A DNA stretch of 64,000 nt from Colwellia psychrerythraea (GTDB taxonomy: Bacteria > Pseudomonadota > Gammaproteobacteria > Enterobacterales > Alteromonadaceae): assembly GCF_000764225.1 (NCBI RefSeq), contig NZ_JQED01000055.1, forward strand, positions 186,001 through 250,000. The letters are read 5' to 3'. Below the pieces are notes generated by a model that saw only the letters and a program-made list of their open reading frames with translations, had not been told where the DNA came from and searched no databases. The position numbers and the translations under genes are program-made. Shown here piece by piece: positions 27,136 through 36,257 of this stretch (within the stretch, counting starts at the first letter, position 1; each line of letters begins with the position of its first letter).

Positions 27136-28176
27136 TTATGCCAGATTGATTGGTGTTTTGTTAGCTTGTCCAGCAATTTCTCGCACCAATTTAGGCATTA
27201 AAAAACCAGGTAAACGCGCAAGCATAACTTTAACAAGAGCAACCGCTTCTACTTCAGGAGTATCAAAGTGGGCTGCACCTTGTACAGCATCAAAAAGGTG
27301 TAAATAATACGGTTGAATACCTGCATCAAATAATGCCTCGCTTAAGTTTATCAGTACTTGAGCGTCATCATTTACGCCACGTAAAAGCACACTTTGGTTA
27401 AAAAGCGGGATACGTGCAGCACGCAGTGGCTCCAGTGCGTCTATCAATTCTTGATTAATTTCATTCGGGTGATTAATATGCAAAACCATAGTGCTTTTTA
27501 AGCGTGAGTGCTTTAATAGAACGACCAATTTTGTTGTGATTCTACTGGGTATTACCACAGGCAAACGGCTATGAATACGCAATCGTGTTACATGCGGAAT
27601 TTTCTCTATTTGCTCAATCAGCCATGTTAAATGGGCGTCATTAGCCATTAAAGGATCACCGCCACTAAAAATCACCTCACTAATTTCATTATGAGCTGAA
27701 ATATAGTTAAGGGCACTTTGCCAACGCTGTTTATTTGGACTGTTATCTTGATAAGGAAAGTGTCGTCGAAAGCAATAACGACAATTAACCGCACAGGCCG
27801 TTTTAACTATCATTAATACGCGGTTTGTATATTTATGTAATAAGCCTTCAGCAACAGTATCATGCTCGTGCAGAGGATCTGCAGTATAACCATCAGAAAG
27901 TAAAAACTCGCTCGATAGTGGCATCACTTGTTTAAGTAAGGGATCGTCAAAATCGCCTTTTTTCATTCGATTGATAAAAGATAAAGGCACACGAACTGGA
28001 AATAATTTTCTAGCCTTAAAGTGCTGTAAATAGTCTTTAGGTGCGATATTTAGTAGTGATAACAGTTTTTCTGGCTCAGTCACTACTTCACGTAAGTCTT
28101 TTTGCCATGATTTTTCATCACAAAGATGCAAATCATGATCAATTTGGGTTATTATCTGCGGCAATTCTAATTTCAA
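27136..28176 (-). CDS. epmB: EF-P (R)-beta-lysylation enzyme EpmB
   Basis: A radical-SAM lysine 2,3-aminomutase-like enzyme that converts (S)-alpha-lysine to (R)-beta-lysine for attachment to elongation factor P by EpmA. The 346 residues are the family length. The iron-sulfur motif CAVNCRYC (CX3CX2C) is present, as are the downstream SGGDPLM motif and the C-terminal PLP-lysine region. The start is TTG with AAGAGAT upstream; a nearby ATG runs into TGA after three codons. It is divergent from its substrate gene efp, as in many gammaproteobacteria. Confidence 0.96.
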   Translation of the reverse strand: MKLELPQIITQIDHDLHLCDEKSWQKDLREVVTEPEKLLSLLNIAPKDYLQHFKARKLFPVRVPLSFINRMKKGDFDDPLLKQVMPLSSEFLLSDGYTADPLHEHDTVAEGLLHKYTNRVLMIVKTACAVNCRYCFRRHFPYQDNSPNKQRWQSALNYISAHNEISEVIFSGGDPLMANDAHLTWLIEQIEKIPHVTRLRIHSRLPVVIPSRITTKLVVLLKHSRLKSTMVLHINHPNEINQELIDALEPLRAARIPLFNQSVLLRGVNDDAQVLINLSEALFDAGIQPYYLHLFDAVQGAAHFDTPEVEAVALVKVMLARLPGFLMPKLVREIAGQANKTPINLA

Positions 28177-28274
28177 TTGAACATCTCTTGCTAGCTACTT
28201 TGACTATTATAACGGTTAAAGGTTGGTGAAGATCAAATAAATAACTCAGTAATTAATAAAAGAGCACTCTTACT

Positions 28275-28850
28275 ATGGCTAATTTCAGTACCAACCAGTT
28301 CAAAGCTGGACTTAAAATCATGCTTGATGGCGAACCTTGTAATATTCTTGAAAATGAATTGGTAAAACCAGGTAAAGGCCAAGCCTTTAACCGTGTTAAA
28401 ATTCGCAAATTAGTTTCAGGTAAGGTCTTAGAAAAAACTTTCAAATCAGGTGAAACTGTTGAGGGTGCTGATGTAATGGAAGTTGAACTTGCTTATTTAT
28501 ACGCAGATGGTGAGTTTTGGCACTTTATGAATAACGAAACGTTTGAGCAAATTGGTGCTGATGAAAAAGCCGTAGCTGATACTGTTAAATGGTTAGTTGA
28601 AGGTGATATTCATACTATTACTTTATGGAACAACACTCCTATTTCAGTAACACCGCCAAACTTTGTTGAAATTGATATCACTGAAACAGACCCAGGTTTA
28701 AAAGGTGATACAGCGGGAACTGGTGGTAAGCCAGCAACTTTAGCCACAGGCGCCGTTGTTCGTGTTCCTTTGTTTGTACAAATAGGTGAAAAAGTTCGTA
28801 TTGATACACGTTCTGGTGAATATGTATCGCGTGCAACAAAGGCACAATAA
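28275..28850 (+). CDS. efp: translation elongation factor P
   Basis: A ribosomal factor that relieves stalling at consecutive prolines. The 191 residues cover the three beta-barrel domains. Lys 34 in KPGKGQ is the residue that is beta-lysylated, consistent with the divergent epmB gene next to it. The C-terminal [17 protein letters not shown] motif is intact. The 98-base gap to epmB must hold both promoters. Confidence 0.98.
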   Translation: MANFSTNQFKAGLKIMLDGEPCNILENELVKPGKGQAFNRVKIRKLVSGKVLEKTFKSGETVEGADVMEVELAYLYADGEFWHFMNNETFEQIGADEKAVADTVKWLVEGDIHTITLWNNTPISVTPPNFVEIDITETDPGLKGDTAGTGGKPATLATGAVVRVPLFVQIGEKVRIDTRSGEYVSRATKAQ

Positions 28851-28889
28851 GAGAGTTAACATATAAAACCATAAAATAAGGGAATAGTT

Positions 28890-29576
28890 ATGTTTTTAAG
28901 CAAAATATTAATGACGAAGGCTGTAATCTTCAGCAGTGTTATAGCTATTTTGGCCTGTATAGTAAGTACTGATGCCAATGCTAACTACACTAAACGTAGT
29001 GATAAGTGGGAAGCTAGTTTTAAAATACTCAATAATCAATCTACTTCTATCGACGGTCAAAATGGCTCTGAACTCGATGTGGAAAGTGATTATGGCTGGG
29101 GTTTTACTTTGGGTTACAATGTAAACCCCCATATTTTAGTAAATTTTGACTTTTCGTCGTCGACTCCAAGTTATGAAGCAACTTTAGTTGATTCTGAAAG
29201 CGATGGCAGCTATCAAATAAACCATAAAATGGATGTATTAGAAAGTCAGTTTAATGTGATTTATAGTGTCTTTGCTTCGCAGTTCACACCATTTCTTCAA
29301 GCGGGAGCGGGTTGGAGTTATTTAGATAGCAATATCGCTGATGGACCGCCAGGTGCTATTTGTTGGTGGGATCCGTGGTGGGGTTACATCTGTGATGGTT
29401 ATCAAAGTACTTATAACGATACGCGATTTTCATATAATGTTGCGGTCGGCTTTCGATATGAGCTAGATAACAGCCTATTTTTCCGTGCAAGTTACAAACA
29501 AGCTTGGATTGATTTAAGCCATTCAGAAAATGCAAGTATCGGCTCTTATAGTTTGGAAATAGGCTCTATTTTTTAG
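28890..29576 (+). CDS. outer-membrane beta-barrel protein
   Basis: A 228-residue exported protein with a signal peptide ending NANA-NYT. The body alternates aromatic and polar residues as in an eight-stranded barrel (GWGFTLGYNVNPHILVNFDF, and FLQAGAGWSYLD) and ends in the family's terminal aromatic (GSIF). It resembles OmpW and related porin-like barrels. A loop with two Cys and several Trp (CWWDPWWGYIC) is unusual and probably disulfide-bonded. AAGGGA precedes the ATG. It follows efp by 39 bases and ends at a terminator. Confidence 0.8.
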   Translation: MFLSKILMTKAVIFSSVIAILACIVSTDANANYTKRSDKWEASFKILNNQSTSIDGQNGSELDVESDYGWGFTLGYNVNPHILVNFDFSSSTPSYEATLVDSESDGSYQINHKMDVLESQFNVIYSVFASQFTPFLQAGAGWSYLDSNIADGPPGAICWWDPWWGYICDGYQSTYNDTRFSYNVAVGFRYELDNSLFFRASYKQAWIDLSHSENASIGSYSLEIGSIF

Positions 29577-29614
29577 CGGATTTTATCAATGATTATTTAG
29601 TCGTAGATAATAGG

Positions 29615-29652
29615 AACCCAGTATTCATCTTAACTGTTTACTGGGTTTTTTA
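29615..29652 (+). terminator. terminator after the barrel protein gene
   Basis: AACCCAGTA and TACTGGGTT are perfect complements across a 15-base loop, followed by a T-run. Confidence 0.85.
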
Positions 29653-29812
29653 TTACTTTGTAAATAATAAGATTGCTTAGCCATTTAAGGGCTTAATAAA
29701 TTTGTTATTGAGCTAATTTAGTTTAACTTGCTGCTGTCTATACATAAGCCAGTTGCTAAGGTATATTCATACTAAGTTTTAATCTTGTTATTTTACTTTT
29801 TAAGTAGGTCAC

Positions 29813-30835
29813 GTGAAAGAAAAGTCCACATCATTTGATATTGCATTCCGAGCTGGGGTGTCTCAATCTACTGTCTCAAGAGCGTTGCGAAATAGTCCGT
29901 TAGTGAACGAAGCCACACGAGAAAAAATTCAAGCTATTGCAAAAGAGCTAAATTATAAAGTGGATAAAAATGCCAGTAATTTACGTTCACAGCAAAGTGA
30001 TACTATTGCTTTGCTGTTATTTGAAGACCCTACTAATGATGATTCCGCAATAAATCCTTTTTTCTTGTCAATGTTAGGAAGTATTACTCGAGCATGTTCG
30101 CAAAAAGGCTATGATCTTTTGGTCTCTTTTCAGCAAGCAAGTGATGACTGGCACGCTGACTTTGAAGATAGTAATAAAGCCGATGGTTTAATTTTACTGG
30201 GTTATGGTGACTATGTTGATTACGAAGAAAAGTTAGTTAAATTGCTGGAGCAAGGTACTCACTTTGTTCGTTGGGGCGCTGAAGTTAAAAATTTACCGCT
30301 TATTTCGGTAGGTTGTGATAACTATCAAGGTGGCAAGGAAATGACCGAGCACCTCATTAATAAAGGGCGTAAAAACATTGCCTTTCTAGGCAGTGCTTCG
30401 ACTCATGCACCAGAATTTTTTGAACGTTATAAAGGTCATTGTCAATCTTTAGCTGACCATGATATTTCTGTAAATTCAGCATTGCAATTTAATGCGCTTT
30501 ATACCGAAGAAGCTGGTTACCAAGCTGCGTGCCAATTGATATCAAGTGGTGAGTCCTTTGATGGTATTTGTGCCGCTTGCGATCTAATAGCTATAGGCGC
30601 TATGCGTGCATTACAAGAATGCAGTATCGACATTCCTGAGCAGGTTGCTTTGGTAGGGTTTGATGATATTGCTATTGCTAGTTTTACTTTCCCTGCACTA
30701 ACAACAGTGAAGCAAGATACACAATTAGCGGGTGAGCTATTAGTCAGTACATTATTGGCCATGATTAGTGGTGAGGAAGCTAAAACGACCTTGATTCCGC
30801 CAGAATTAGTTATTCGAAAATCTTGTGGTAGTTAA
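29813..30835 (+). CDS. LacI-family sugar regulator (first copy)
   Basis: A 340-residue repressor/activator. The N-terminal helix-turn-helix (FDIAFRAGVSQSTVSRALRN) and hinge helix are followed by a periplasmic-binding-like sugar domain. The start is GTG with AAGTAGG upstream. It heads the alpha-glucan locus and is convergent with an MFS gene. By elimination it is the best candidate to bind the TTGCATACGTATGCAA-type sites, because the other LacI gene sits beside the other operator type; this is inference. Confidence 0.94.
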   Translation: MKEKSTSFDIAFRAGVSQSTVSRALRNSPLVNEATREKIQAIAKELNYKVDKNASNLRSQQSDTIALLLFEDPTNDDSAINPFFLSMLGSITRACSQKGYDLLVSFQQASDDWHADFEDSNKADGLILLGYGDYVDYEEKLVKLLEQGTHFVRWGAEVKNLPLISVGCDNYQGGKEMTEHLINKGRKNIAFLGSASTHAPEFFERYKGHCQSLADHDISVNSALQFNALYTEEAGYQAACQLISSGESFDGICAACDLIAIGAMRALQECSIDIPEQVALVGFDDIAIASFTFPALTTVKQDTQLAGELLVSTLLAMISGEEAKTTLIPPELVIRKSCGS

Positions 30836-30837
30836 TA

Positions 30838-30879
30838 AATACTGCTTTTCTCAGGCAGTTTAGCGAGAAAAGCAGTATT
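30838..30879. terminator. bidirectional terminator, LacI gene and MFS gene
   Basis: A perfect 15-base-pair stem (30838-30852 with 30865-30879) with a 12-base loop between convergent genes. Confidence 0.85.
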
Positions 30880-30926
30880 AGGTAGGGCGCTTGTAAAAGT
30901 GCTAGGTTATCTCTTTGGAACGGCTA

Positions 30927-32420
30927 TTAAACCGACATCGCTTTCTCTGTACCTATGGCTTGTTCGGTATCTTCTTTAACAAAGTACACCGCAATCGCGC
31001 CTAACATCATAGAAATACCGGCCAGCATGATGATGTAAATAGCTTGGTTATCGAATATAGCCGTTAAAATCCAACCAGCAAAAATGCCCGAGATTATCTG
31101 TGGAGCTGCGATGGTGAAATTAAATATCCCCATATATACGCCAGTTTGTTTCACCGGTAATGAGCCTGCCAAAATAGCGTAGGGCATAGCTAATATAGCA
31201 GCCCAAGCCATGCCAACACCTACCATAGGTAAAAATAGTGATACGGCACCTTGCGGCACTGAAATTTGCGTGATGCCTAAATTAACCAGTGTTAACTCGG
31301 GGTTATGCACTAACATGATACTTAAATAACCGATACCACCTGCCAGTAAAGAAAGTGAATAGGTTAATTTGCGGCCAATTTTATTGGCTACTTTTGCCAT
31401 GAAAATTGAAGCAATGGCAGCAAATAAAGAATAAGCGGCAAAGATAATGCCTACCCAATCACCAGCAGTACCTTTAGCTTTAGCAATATGCTCTGGAATA
31501 GTGCCTACAGTCTCTAAATAGGTAGGGTCAAACCATTTTGCATCAATGCCCCAAATATGCTGAGCAATCGCTGGCATGGTGTAAACCCACATAATAAAAA
31601 GGGCGAACCAAGAGAAGAACTGTACTACAGCAAGCTGTTTCATGGTTGTAGGCATTGTTTTTACTAAAGAGAAAAATTCAGCTAACTTACTTCCTAGCGA
31701 TTGAGTAGTTTTGTTATCGTCTAATTCAGCTAAGCCATTAGTACCGGGTTGGTACTCTTTGGTGCGTAATACTGTCCACAATACAGAGCCTAGCATGACT
31801 GTTGCGCCAATATAGAAAGCCCAAATAACAGAAGGGGCAACTTGACCAGTGCTAGCGGTATTTTCTAAGCCAATGACGTTGGTTAACACAAACGGTAATA
31901 TTGAACCAAAAACAGCACCAATATTAATTAAAAAAGATTGTATAGAGTAACCAATATTACGTTGCTCAGCAGGTACCATATCAGAGACTAGCGCTCTAAA
32001 TGGTTGAAAAGCTAAATTAAAAGAGGCATCCATTAACGCTAGCATCATAGCGCCAAAAAAGAGTGGAGTGATAAAACTTGTTAATGTTGCTGAATTTGGC
32101 ATTAATAACATACCAACAGCGGCGGCAAAACCGCCTGCTAAAATGTAAGGATTACGACGGCCTAAACGATTCCAGGTTTTATCTGAAGCTGAGCCAACAA
32201 TGGGTTGAATAATCAAACCCATAATGGGGGCAACTAACCAAAATAGAGATAGAGAATGTAAGTCGGCGCCTAAATCGGAAAGTATTCTACTGGCATTGGC
32301 ATTTTGTAAGGCAAAGCCAAATTGTACACCTAAAAAACCAAAACTTACATTCCAAATTTGCCAAAAACTCAAACGTGGTTTCTGCTGCTTTTGTTGATTT
32401 TGATTACTCGTATCACTCAT
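30927..32420 (-). CDS. MFS sugar transporter of the maltose/SLC45-like type
   Basis: A 497-residue, 12-helix inner-membrane carrier. The N-terminus (FWQIWNVSFGFLGVQFGFALQ) and the conserved GLIIQPIVGSASDKTWNRLG loop are typical of the sugar:proton group used for maltose and maltodextrins in marine Alteromonadales. It lies in the alpha-glucan locus downstream of glucokinase. A TACGTA-type operator (32621-32636) lies 200 bases upstream of the ATG and a strong hairpin with T-run lies in between, so the leader may carry an attenuator. Confidence 0.9.
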   Translation of the reverse strand: MSDTSNQNQQKQQKPRLSFWQIWNVSFGFLGVQFGFALQNANASRILSDLGADLHSLSLFWLVAPIMGLIIQPIVGSASDKTWNRLGRRNPYILAGGFAAAVGMLLMPNSATLTSFITPLFFGAMMLALMDASFNLAFQPFRALVSDMVPAEQRNIGYSIQSFLINIGAVFGSILPFVLTNVIGLENTASTGQVAPSVIWAFYIGATVMLGSVLWTVLRTKEYQPGTNGLAELDDNKTTQSLGSKLAEFFSLVKTMPTTMKQLAVVQFFSWFALFIMWVYTMPAIAQHIWGIDAKWFDPTYLETVGTIPEHIAKAKGTAGDWVGIIFAAYSLFAAIASIFMAKVANKIGRKLTYSLSLLAGGIGYLSIMLVHNPELTLVNLGITQISVPQGAVSLFLPMVGVGMAWAAILAMPYAILAGSLPVKQTGVYMGIFNFTIAAPQIISGIFAGWILTAIFDNQAIYIIMLAGISMMLGAIAVYFVKEDTEQAIGTEKAMSV

Positions 32421-32462
32421 CTCGGGGCACTCTTATTGTTAGGTGTTGCGGTACTTGCCTTT

Positions 32463-32507
32463 AAAAAAGCACATTACTCTTGTGGGAAAATAGCAAGAAT
32501 AATGTGC
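32463..32507 (-). terminator. strong hairpin with T-run just upstream of the MFS gene
   Basis: Arms GCACATTACTCTTG (32469-32482) and CAAGAATAATGTGC (32494-32507) pair at 13 of 14 positions around an 11-base loop. On the minus strand the stem is followed by TTTTTT. It either ends the glucokinase transcript or acts as an attenuator in the MFS leader. Confidence 0.85.
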
Positions 32508-32620
32508 GATACCAATAAGGCATTAAACAAACGTGTATTGAATTACCTTTAAACGCTAGAGAGCGAAAAAACTAAAACAAGAATTTTAATATACGCATTT
32601 TAACGAGTCACCACTAGATG

Positions 32621-32636
32621 TTACATACGTATTCAG
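32621..32636. promoter_or_regulatory. TACGTA-type LacI operator upstream of the MFS gene
   Basis: TTACATACGTATTCAG matches the palindromic core of the sites near 45.7 and 63.6 kb. A TATATT -10-like sequence lies downstream of it toward the MFS gene. Confidence 0.65.
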
Positions 32637-32657
32637 CACTGTATAGTTACTATAGCG

Positions 32658-33677
32658 CTACTTTTGCAGAACAAAAGCTGCAGCACCAAGCAATCCTGGT
32701 TGCTGTTCAGTAATCACATAGGTAGGGGCTTGCTTTGTAATAGATGATAGTCTTCCTTTAGTTTCAAAGCGCACTCTAAAGTCACTCTCCTTTAAATAAT
32801 CAACAAAACGCGGCACTATACCACCCGCAATATAAACACCGCCTTGGCTATTCATTATTAAGGCAAGGTTACCGGCAAAGCTACCCAGCACATCACAAAA
32901 GAGCGTCAGGGTTTGCTGACAGACAGCACAAGTGGCATTCAGTGCTTTAGTGGTAATATCCTTCGCAGTAAGTTTATCTTCAATGGTGGTAATTTCTTTG
33001 CCATGATTAATAAATAATAAGGCCTGATAGATTTGCTCTAAGCCATAACCTGATAATAACTGCTCGTATGAAACACGCTTTTTAAACCCATGGATAAAGT
33101 TCATCACGTGTTGCTCTATTTCATTAACCGGAGCAAAATCAATATGGCCACCTTCACCGCTGATACAGTGCCATTGCTCATTGCCTGACATAGTTAATGG
33201 TACTAAGTTAGCAACGCCTAACCCTGTACCTGGGCCACAGACTGAAATAGGTTTATCGGCAATAGTTTCGCCGCCACCTACTTTAACTTTTTGCTGTTCG
33301 GACAATAGCGGAATGGCCATGGCTATTGCGGTGTAGTCATTGATAAAACGTAATGAGTGTAAATTTAACGCTTGCTTAAGTTCATTTTGCGAGAACTGCC
33401 AAGGTAAATTGGTCATGCTAATCAAGTCATTATCGACTGGGCAGGCAATAGCAAAACACGCATTAATCACCAAGCCATTGAGCTCTTTAGCAGCAATATA
33501 GTGGGCAATGACATCTGCTAAGCTGGGAAATTCTTTGCACTGATAGGTCTCAATAGCATGAATATCAATGTCACGAGTTTTCGTGCCGAACTTTGCCGTT
33601 GCTTGCGCTAAGCGAATATTGGTACCGCCAATATCAGCAATTAGGCTGACTAAAGTGCTTTTTTGTTCGATATTCAT
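32658..33677 (-). CDS. glk: glucokinase, ROK-independent Glk type (first copy)
   Basis: Phosphorylates glucose with ATP to glucose 6-phosphate. From the ATG at 33677 it is 339 residues; a GTG at 33704 would start inside an inverted repeat and is less likely. The sequence has the ATP-binding LIADIGGTN motif, FINDYTAIA, the CGPGTGLG motif and the C-terminal GGIVPRF. Most of the gene is identical in DNA to the second copy at 41995-43020. It lies downstream of a TonB-dependent receptor gene, beyond that gene's terminator. Confidence 0.95.
   Translation of the reverse strand: MNIEQKSTLVSLIADIGGTNIRLAQATAKFGTKTRDIDIHAIETYQCKEFPSLADVIAHYIAAKELNGLVINACFAIACPVDNDLISMTNLPWQFSQNELKQALNLHSLRFINDYTAIAMAIPLLSEQQKVKVGGGETIADKPISVCGPGTGLGVANLVPLTMSGNEQWHCISGEGGHIDFAPVNEIEQHVMNFIHGFKKRVSYEQLLSGYGLEQIYQALLFINHGKEITTIEDKLTAKDITTKALNATCAVCQQTLTLFCDVLGSFAGNLALIMNSQGGVYIAGGIVPRFVDYLKESDFRVRFETKGRLSSITKQAPTYVITEQQPGLLGAAAFVLQK
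32676..33644. repeat. long direct repeat, left copy (glucokinase)
   Basis: About 970 bases nearly identical to 42007-42975 in the same orientation, offset 9331 bases. By eye, 32690-33500 is identical throughout, with scattered differences near both ends. Confidence 0.93.
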
Positions 33678-33698
33678 GAGTAAAGTTCGCCTGATTAC

Positions 33699-33722
33699 TA
33701 TCACATATCTCTTTATGTGATA
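33699..33722. promoter_or_regulatory. inverted repeat in the first glucokinase leader
   Basis: TATCACATA and TATGTGATA are perfect complements around TCTCTT, 22 bases upstream of the glucokinase ATG. It could be an operator or an RNA hairpin next to the ribosome-binding site. There is no T-run, so it is not a typical terminator. Confidence 0.5.
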
Positions 33723-33744
33723 TTAAAATTAATTTTTCTCATTA

Positions 33745-33770
33745 AAAAAGGCTACCTACAGGTAGCCTTA
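33745..33770 (-). terminator. terminator of the TonB-dependent receptor gene
   Basis: GGCTACCT and AGGTAGCC form a tight stem; on the minus strand a run of six T follows. It lies 20 bases after the receptor stop. Confidence 0.9.
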
Positions 33771-33790
33771 TTCATTCATTGGTCTACAGA

Positions 33791-36064
33791 TTAGAAGCTA
33801 TAACTAATGTTGAAATCTATTGAACGACCTAATATATAACGACCATTGTCCAGCGTACCAGAGACACCGCGCGGGTCACCTTCGGTTAAGCCTTCTTCAT
33901 CTGTCAGATTATTTACCGCTAATTGCATTTTTACTTCGTCGTTAAGATTGAAAATTACACCAAGATCAATCTTTTGATAACTTTCTAGTATTAGTGCTTC
34001 TAGGTTATATTGTTCGCTGAAGCGATCATCTACAGCGGTAAGTGTACCGTACAAGGTTGCATACATACCATTTTCAAATTCTATGTCATAACTTGGGGTA
34101 ATACGAACTTGATAACCTGGTAATCTTTGGGCTTCTTTACCAATCACATCAGGATCATCATGTGCAGTGACTTCTGTTTCTTGCAAGGTTGCATTTAAAT
34201 TAACGGAGAAGCCAGTGTCGGTGTAGTAATTAAAATCAATTTCTACGCCGTACGCTTCGTTAGTAAATGCTACTGCTGCCTGCTCAGGACTTACGGCGAA
34301 AGTGGAATTTACTTCGTTGAAAAAACCGGTAGCGTAAAGCTCGAAGTTCTCACCTGAATGTTTATAACCTAATTCAAATTGTGAAACATCTTTAATTAAA
34401 TCATCACCATTTTGATAAGAACTATAGTTCTCTCTGAAATCATCAAAGAATGGCATTTTGCTACCTTCACTAGCACGGAAAAATATGCCTTGTTTTTCTG
34501 CAAACATCCAGTTGATACCAGCAGTCCAAGCCGTACTTGACTCATCATAAGAGACGACTTTATTAATGATGCCGTCTAAACCTTCATCAATCGTATATTC
34601 AATTTCATGATTTTCACGGCGAAGTCCTGCATCGATAGTGACTGAATCAGTTATTTCATAAGATGAAGCTATGTAAAGTGCGGTAGTCCTACCATCACCA
34701 ATACTATTGATATCGTAATTCCAAGTACAGCTGTCTGCATTGTCATTACAATCTATGCCGGTAAGGTTTTCGCCGCCTTGTGCTACAACATGATAAGACT
34801 GATTACCTATTGACCACCAATCTTTAGATGAAAAAGTCGAGTTATAAAATCCTGCGGTGACATTGCCTTTATCAAAGGTTTTGGTTAAGGCAAAGTCATT
34901 GGTGAATGCTTCAATTTCTTTTTTCACTACCCAACGGCCAATTTGTTGGACATCAGTATCACCTGAGTATTCAGTGCCCGTCACGGCGCCAAAAGCAGTG
35001 CTGCCGTTGTCAGCAACAGTTGATAATTTAACTGAACCGCCCTGTGGCACTAAGCCATAGGTATCAGCATTACCTGAAGTATAACTAAAACGATCAACCA
35101 ATACCCAACCATTCGTGAGCTCTAGATCAATGCTACCGCCAGATACCGAGCCATCCCAGCCACGACCTTTACCAAAGTCAATGCTCTCAGTTGTGCCATC
35201 CGGACCATAGGCAATTTCGGCTTGACGGTTTAGCGTACCAATTTGAGTAAATTCATTATCCACCCCTGCAACATCTAATGGTGTTGGTAAATACCAGGTT
35301 CCGTGATCATCCGTTTGACGGGTATAGAAATTGATTTTACCGTTGTCTAGTTCTTTAGTGATGTTTACAGTAATTTGATTACCTTCTTCGGCATTAAATC
35401 CTGCATCACGAGCACCTGGTGAGCTTTTAATATAACCTCCAACCATAAAATATAAGTCATCAGCTATTTCACCACTGAGCACGGCATCTACACGTTGTAA
35501 ACCATAGTCCGAGGTCGAATATTTGACCAAGCCTTCAGTATCTTCTGAACCTTCTTTTAATAAAAAGTTGGTGGTAAGGCCTGGTTGGCCGTTAGATATT
35601 ACTGGGTTAGTACCACCGCGAAGTGCTTCCATAAATTCAACGGTTTCATCTAAACGGAACATTGATGAGTTTTCTAAGAAAGATAGTGTTGGTGGCGGAA
35701 AGATTGGTGCGCCTTCTAACTGAACTGTTAAAAAGGGTGCATCACCAGCGCCAGGGAAACCACGTACGAAAACATTAGCACCTGCAACACCACTAGAGCT
35801 TTCAGACCAAACACCAGGAATAGCTTTAAATAAATCGGCAGTACTTTTAGGCGCTAATTTTTTTATGTCGTCTTCAGAAAATGAACTAACAGCAAAACTT
35901 GCTTCTTCTTTAGCGACACTTTTACCGCTGAAAGTACCTGTTACAACTATTTTTTCAACGTCATCACTGCTTGCAGTAGGTTGTTCCTCAGCCCAGCTAT
36001 TACTCGCATGGCAACTTAGTGCTATAGACAGTGCTAATGATGATAATTTAAATTTATTTGGCAT
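33791..36064 (-). CDS. TonB-dependent receptor of the alpha-glucan locus
   Basis: A 757-residue outer-membrane transporter that imports ligands using TonB energy. GAGGAAG lies 5 bases before the ATG at 36064, which puts the signal peptide (ending SWAEE) at the N-terminus; an upstream start at 36094 is disfavoured. A TonB-box-like EKIVVTG is followed by the plug domain (DLFKAIPGVW, and FVRGFPGAG) and a barrel ending in ISYSF. It is divergent from a LacI gene across two TGCAATCGATTGCA operators. The likely substrates are maltodextrins, from context. Confidence 0.93.
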   Translation of the reverse strand: MPNKFKLSSLALSIALSCHASNSWAEEQPTASSDDVEKIVVTGTFSGKSVAKEEASFAVSSFSEDDIKKLAPKSTADLFKAIPGVWSESSSGVAGANVFVRGFPGAGDAPFLTVQLEGAPIFPPPTLSFLENSSMFRLDETVEFMEALRGGTNPVISNGQPGLTTNFLLKEGSEDTEGLVKYSTSDYGLQRVDAVLSGEIADDLYFMVGGYIKSSPGARDAGFNAEEGNQITVNITKELDNGKINFYTRQTDDHGTWYLPTPLDVAGVDNEFTQIGTLNRQAEIAYGPDGTTESIDFGKGRGWDGSVSGGSIDLELTNGWVLVDRFSYTSGNADTYGLVPQGGSVKLSTVADNGSTAFGAVTGTEYSGDTDVQQIGRWVVKKEIEAFTNDFALTKTFDKGNVTAGFYNSTFSSKDWWSIGNQSYHVVAQGGENLTGIDCNDNADSCTWNYDINSIGDGRTTALYIASSYEITDSVTIDAGLRRENHEIEYTIDEGLDGIINKVVSYDESSTAWTAGINWMFAEKQGIFFRASEGSKMPFFDDFRENYSSYQNGDDLIKDVSQFELGYKHSGENFELYATGFFNEVNSTFAVSPEQAAVAFTNEAYGVEIDFNYYTDTGFSVNLNATLQETEVTAHDDPDVIGKEAQRLPGYQVRITPSYDIEFENGMYATLYGTLTAVDDRFSEQYNLEALILESYQKIDLGVIFNLNDEVKMQLAVNNLTDEEGLTEGDPRGVSGTLDNGRYILGRSIDFNISYSF

Positions 36065-36166
36065 GTTGTCTTCCTCTATCGCCAATATTAGCAAATGCTA
36101 TATCGGCTGTTAATTATAATGATATTTTGTATGTTTTTTCTTCCCTGAAATTAATATAGATATTAA

Positions 36167-36203
36167 TGCAATCGATTGCAAGTTGTTTTTGCAATCGATT
36201 GTA
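36167..36203. promoter_or_regulatory. two TGCAATCGATTGCA-type LacI operators
   Basis: TGCAATCGATTGCA (36167-36180, perfect palindrome) and TGCAATCGATTGTA (36190-36203) lie 23 bases apart centre to centre, about two helical turns, in the gap between the divergent receptor and LacI genes. Confidence 0.85.
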
Positions 36204-36257
36204 TTATTGCTATTTGAATAGATTACTTCGTACGTAAATTATGTAATAATCAATGAC

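Noticed and set aside
33699-33722. Inverted repeat as a CRP site
   Set aside because: The half-sites are in the reverse order (TCACA before TGTGA), so it does not fit the TGTGA-N6-TCACA pattern.
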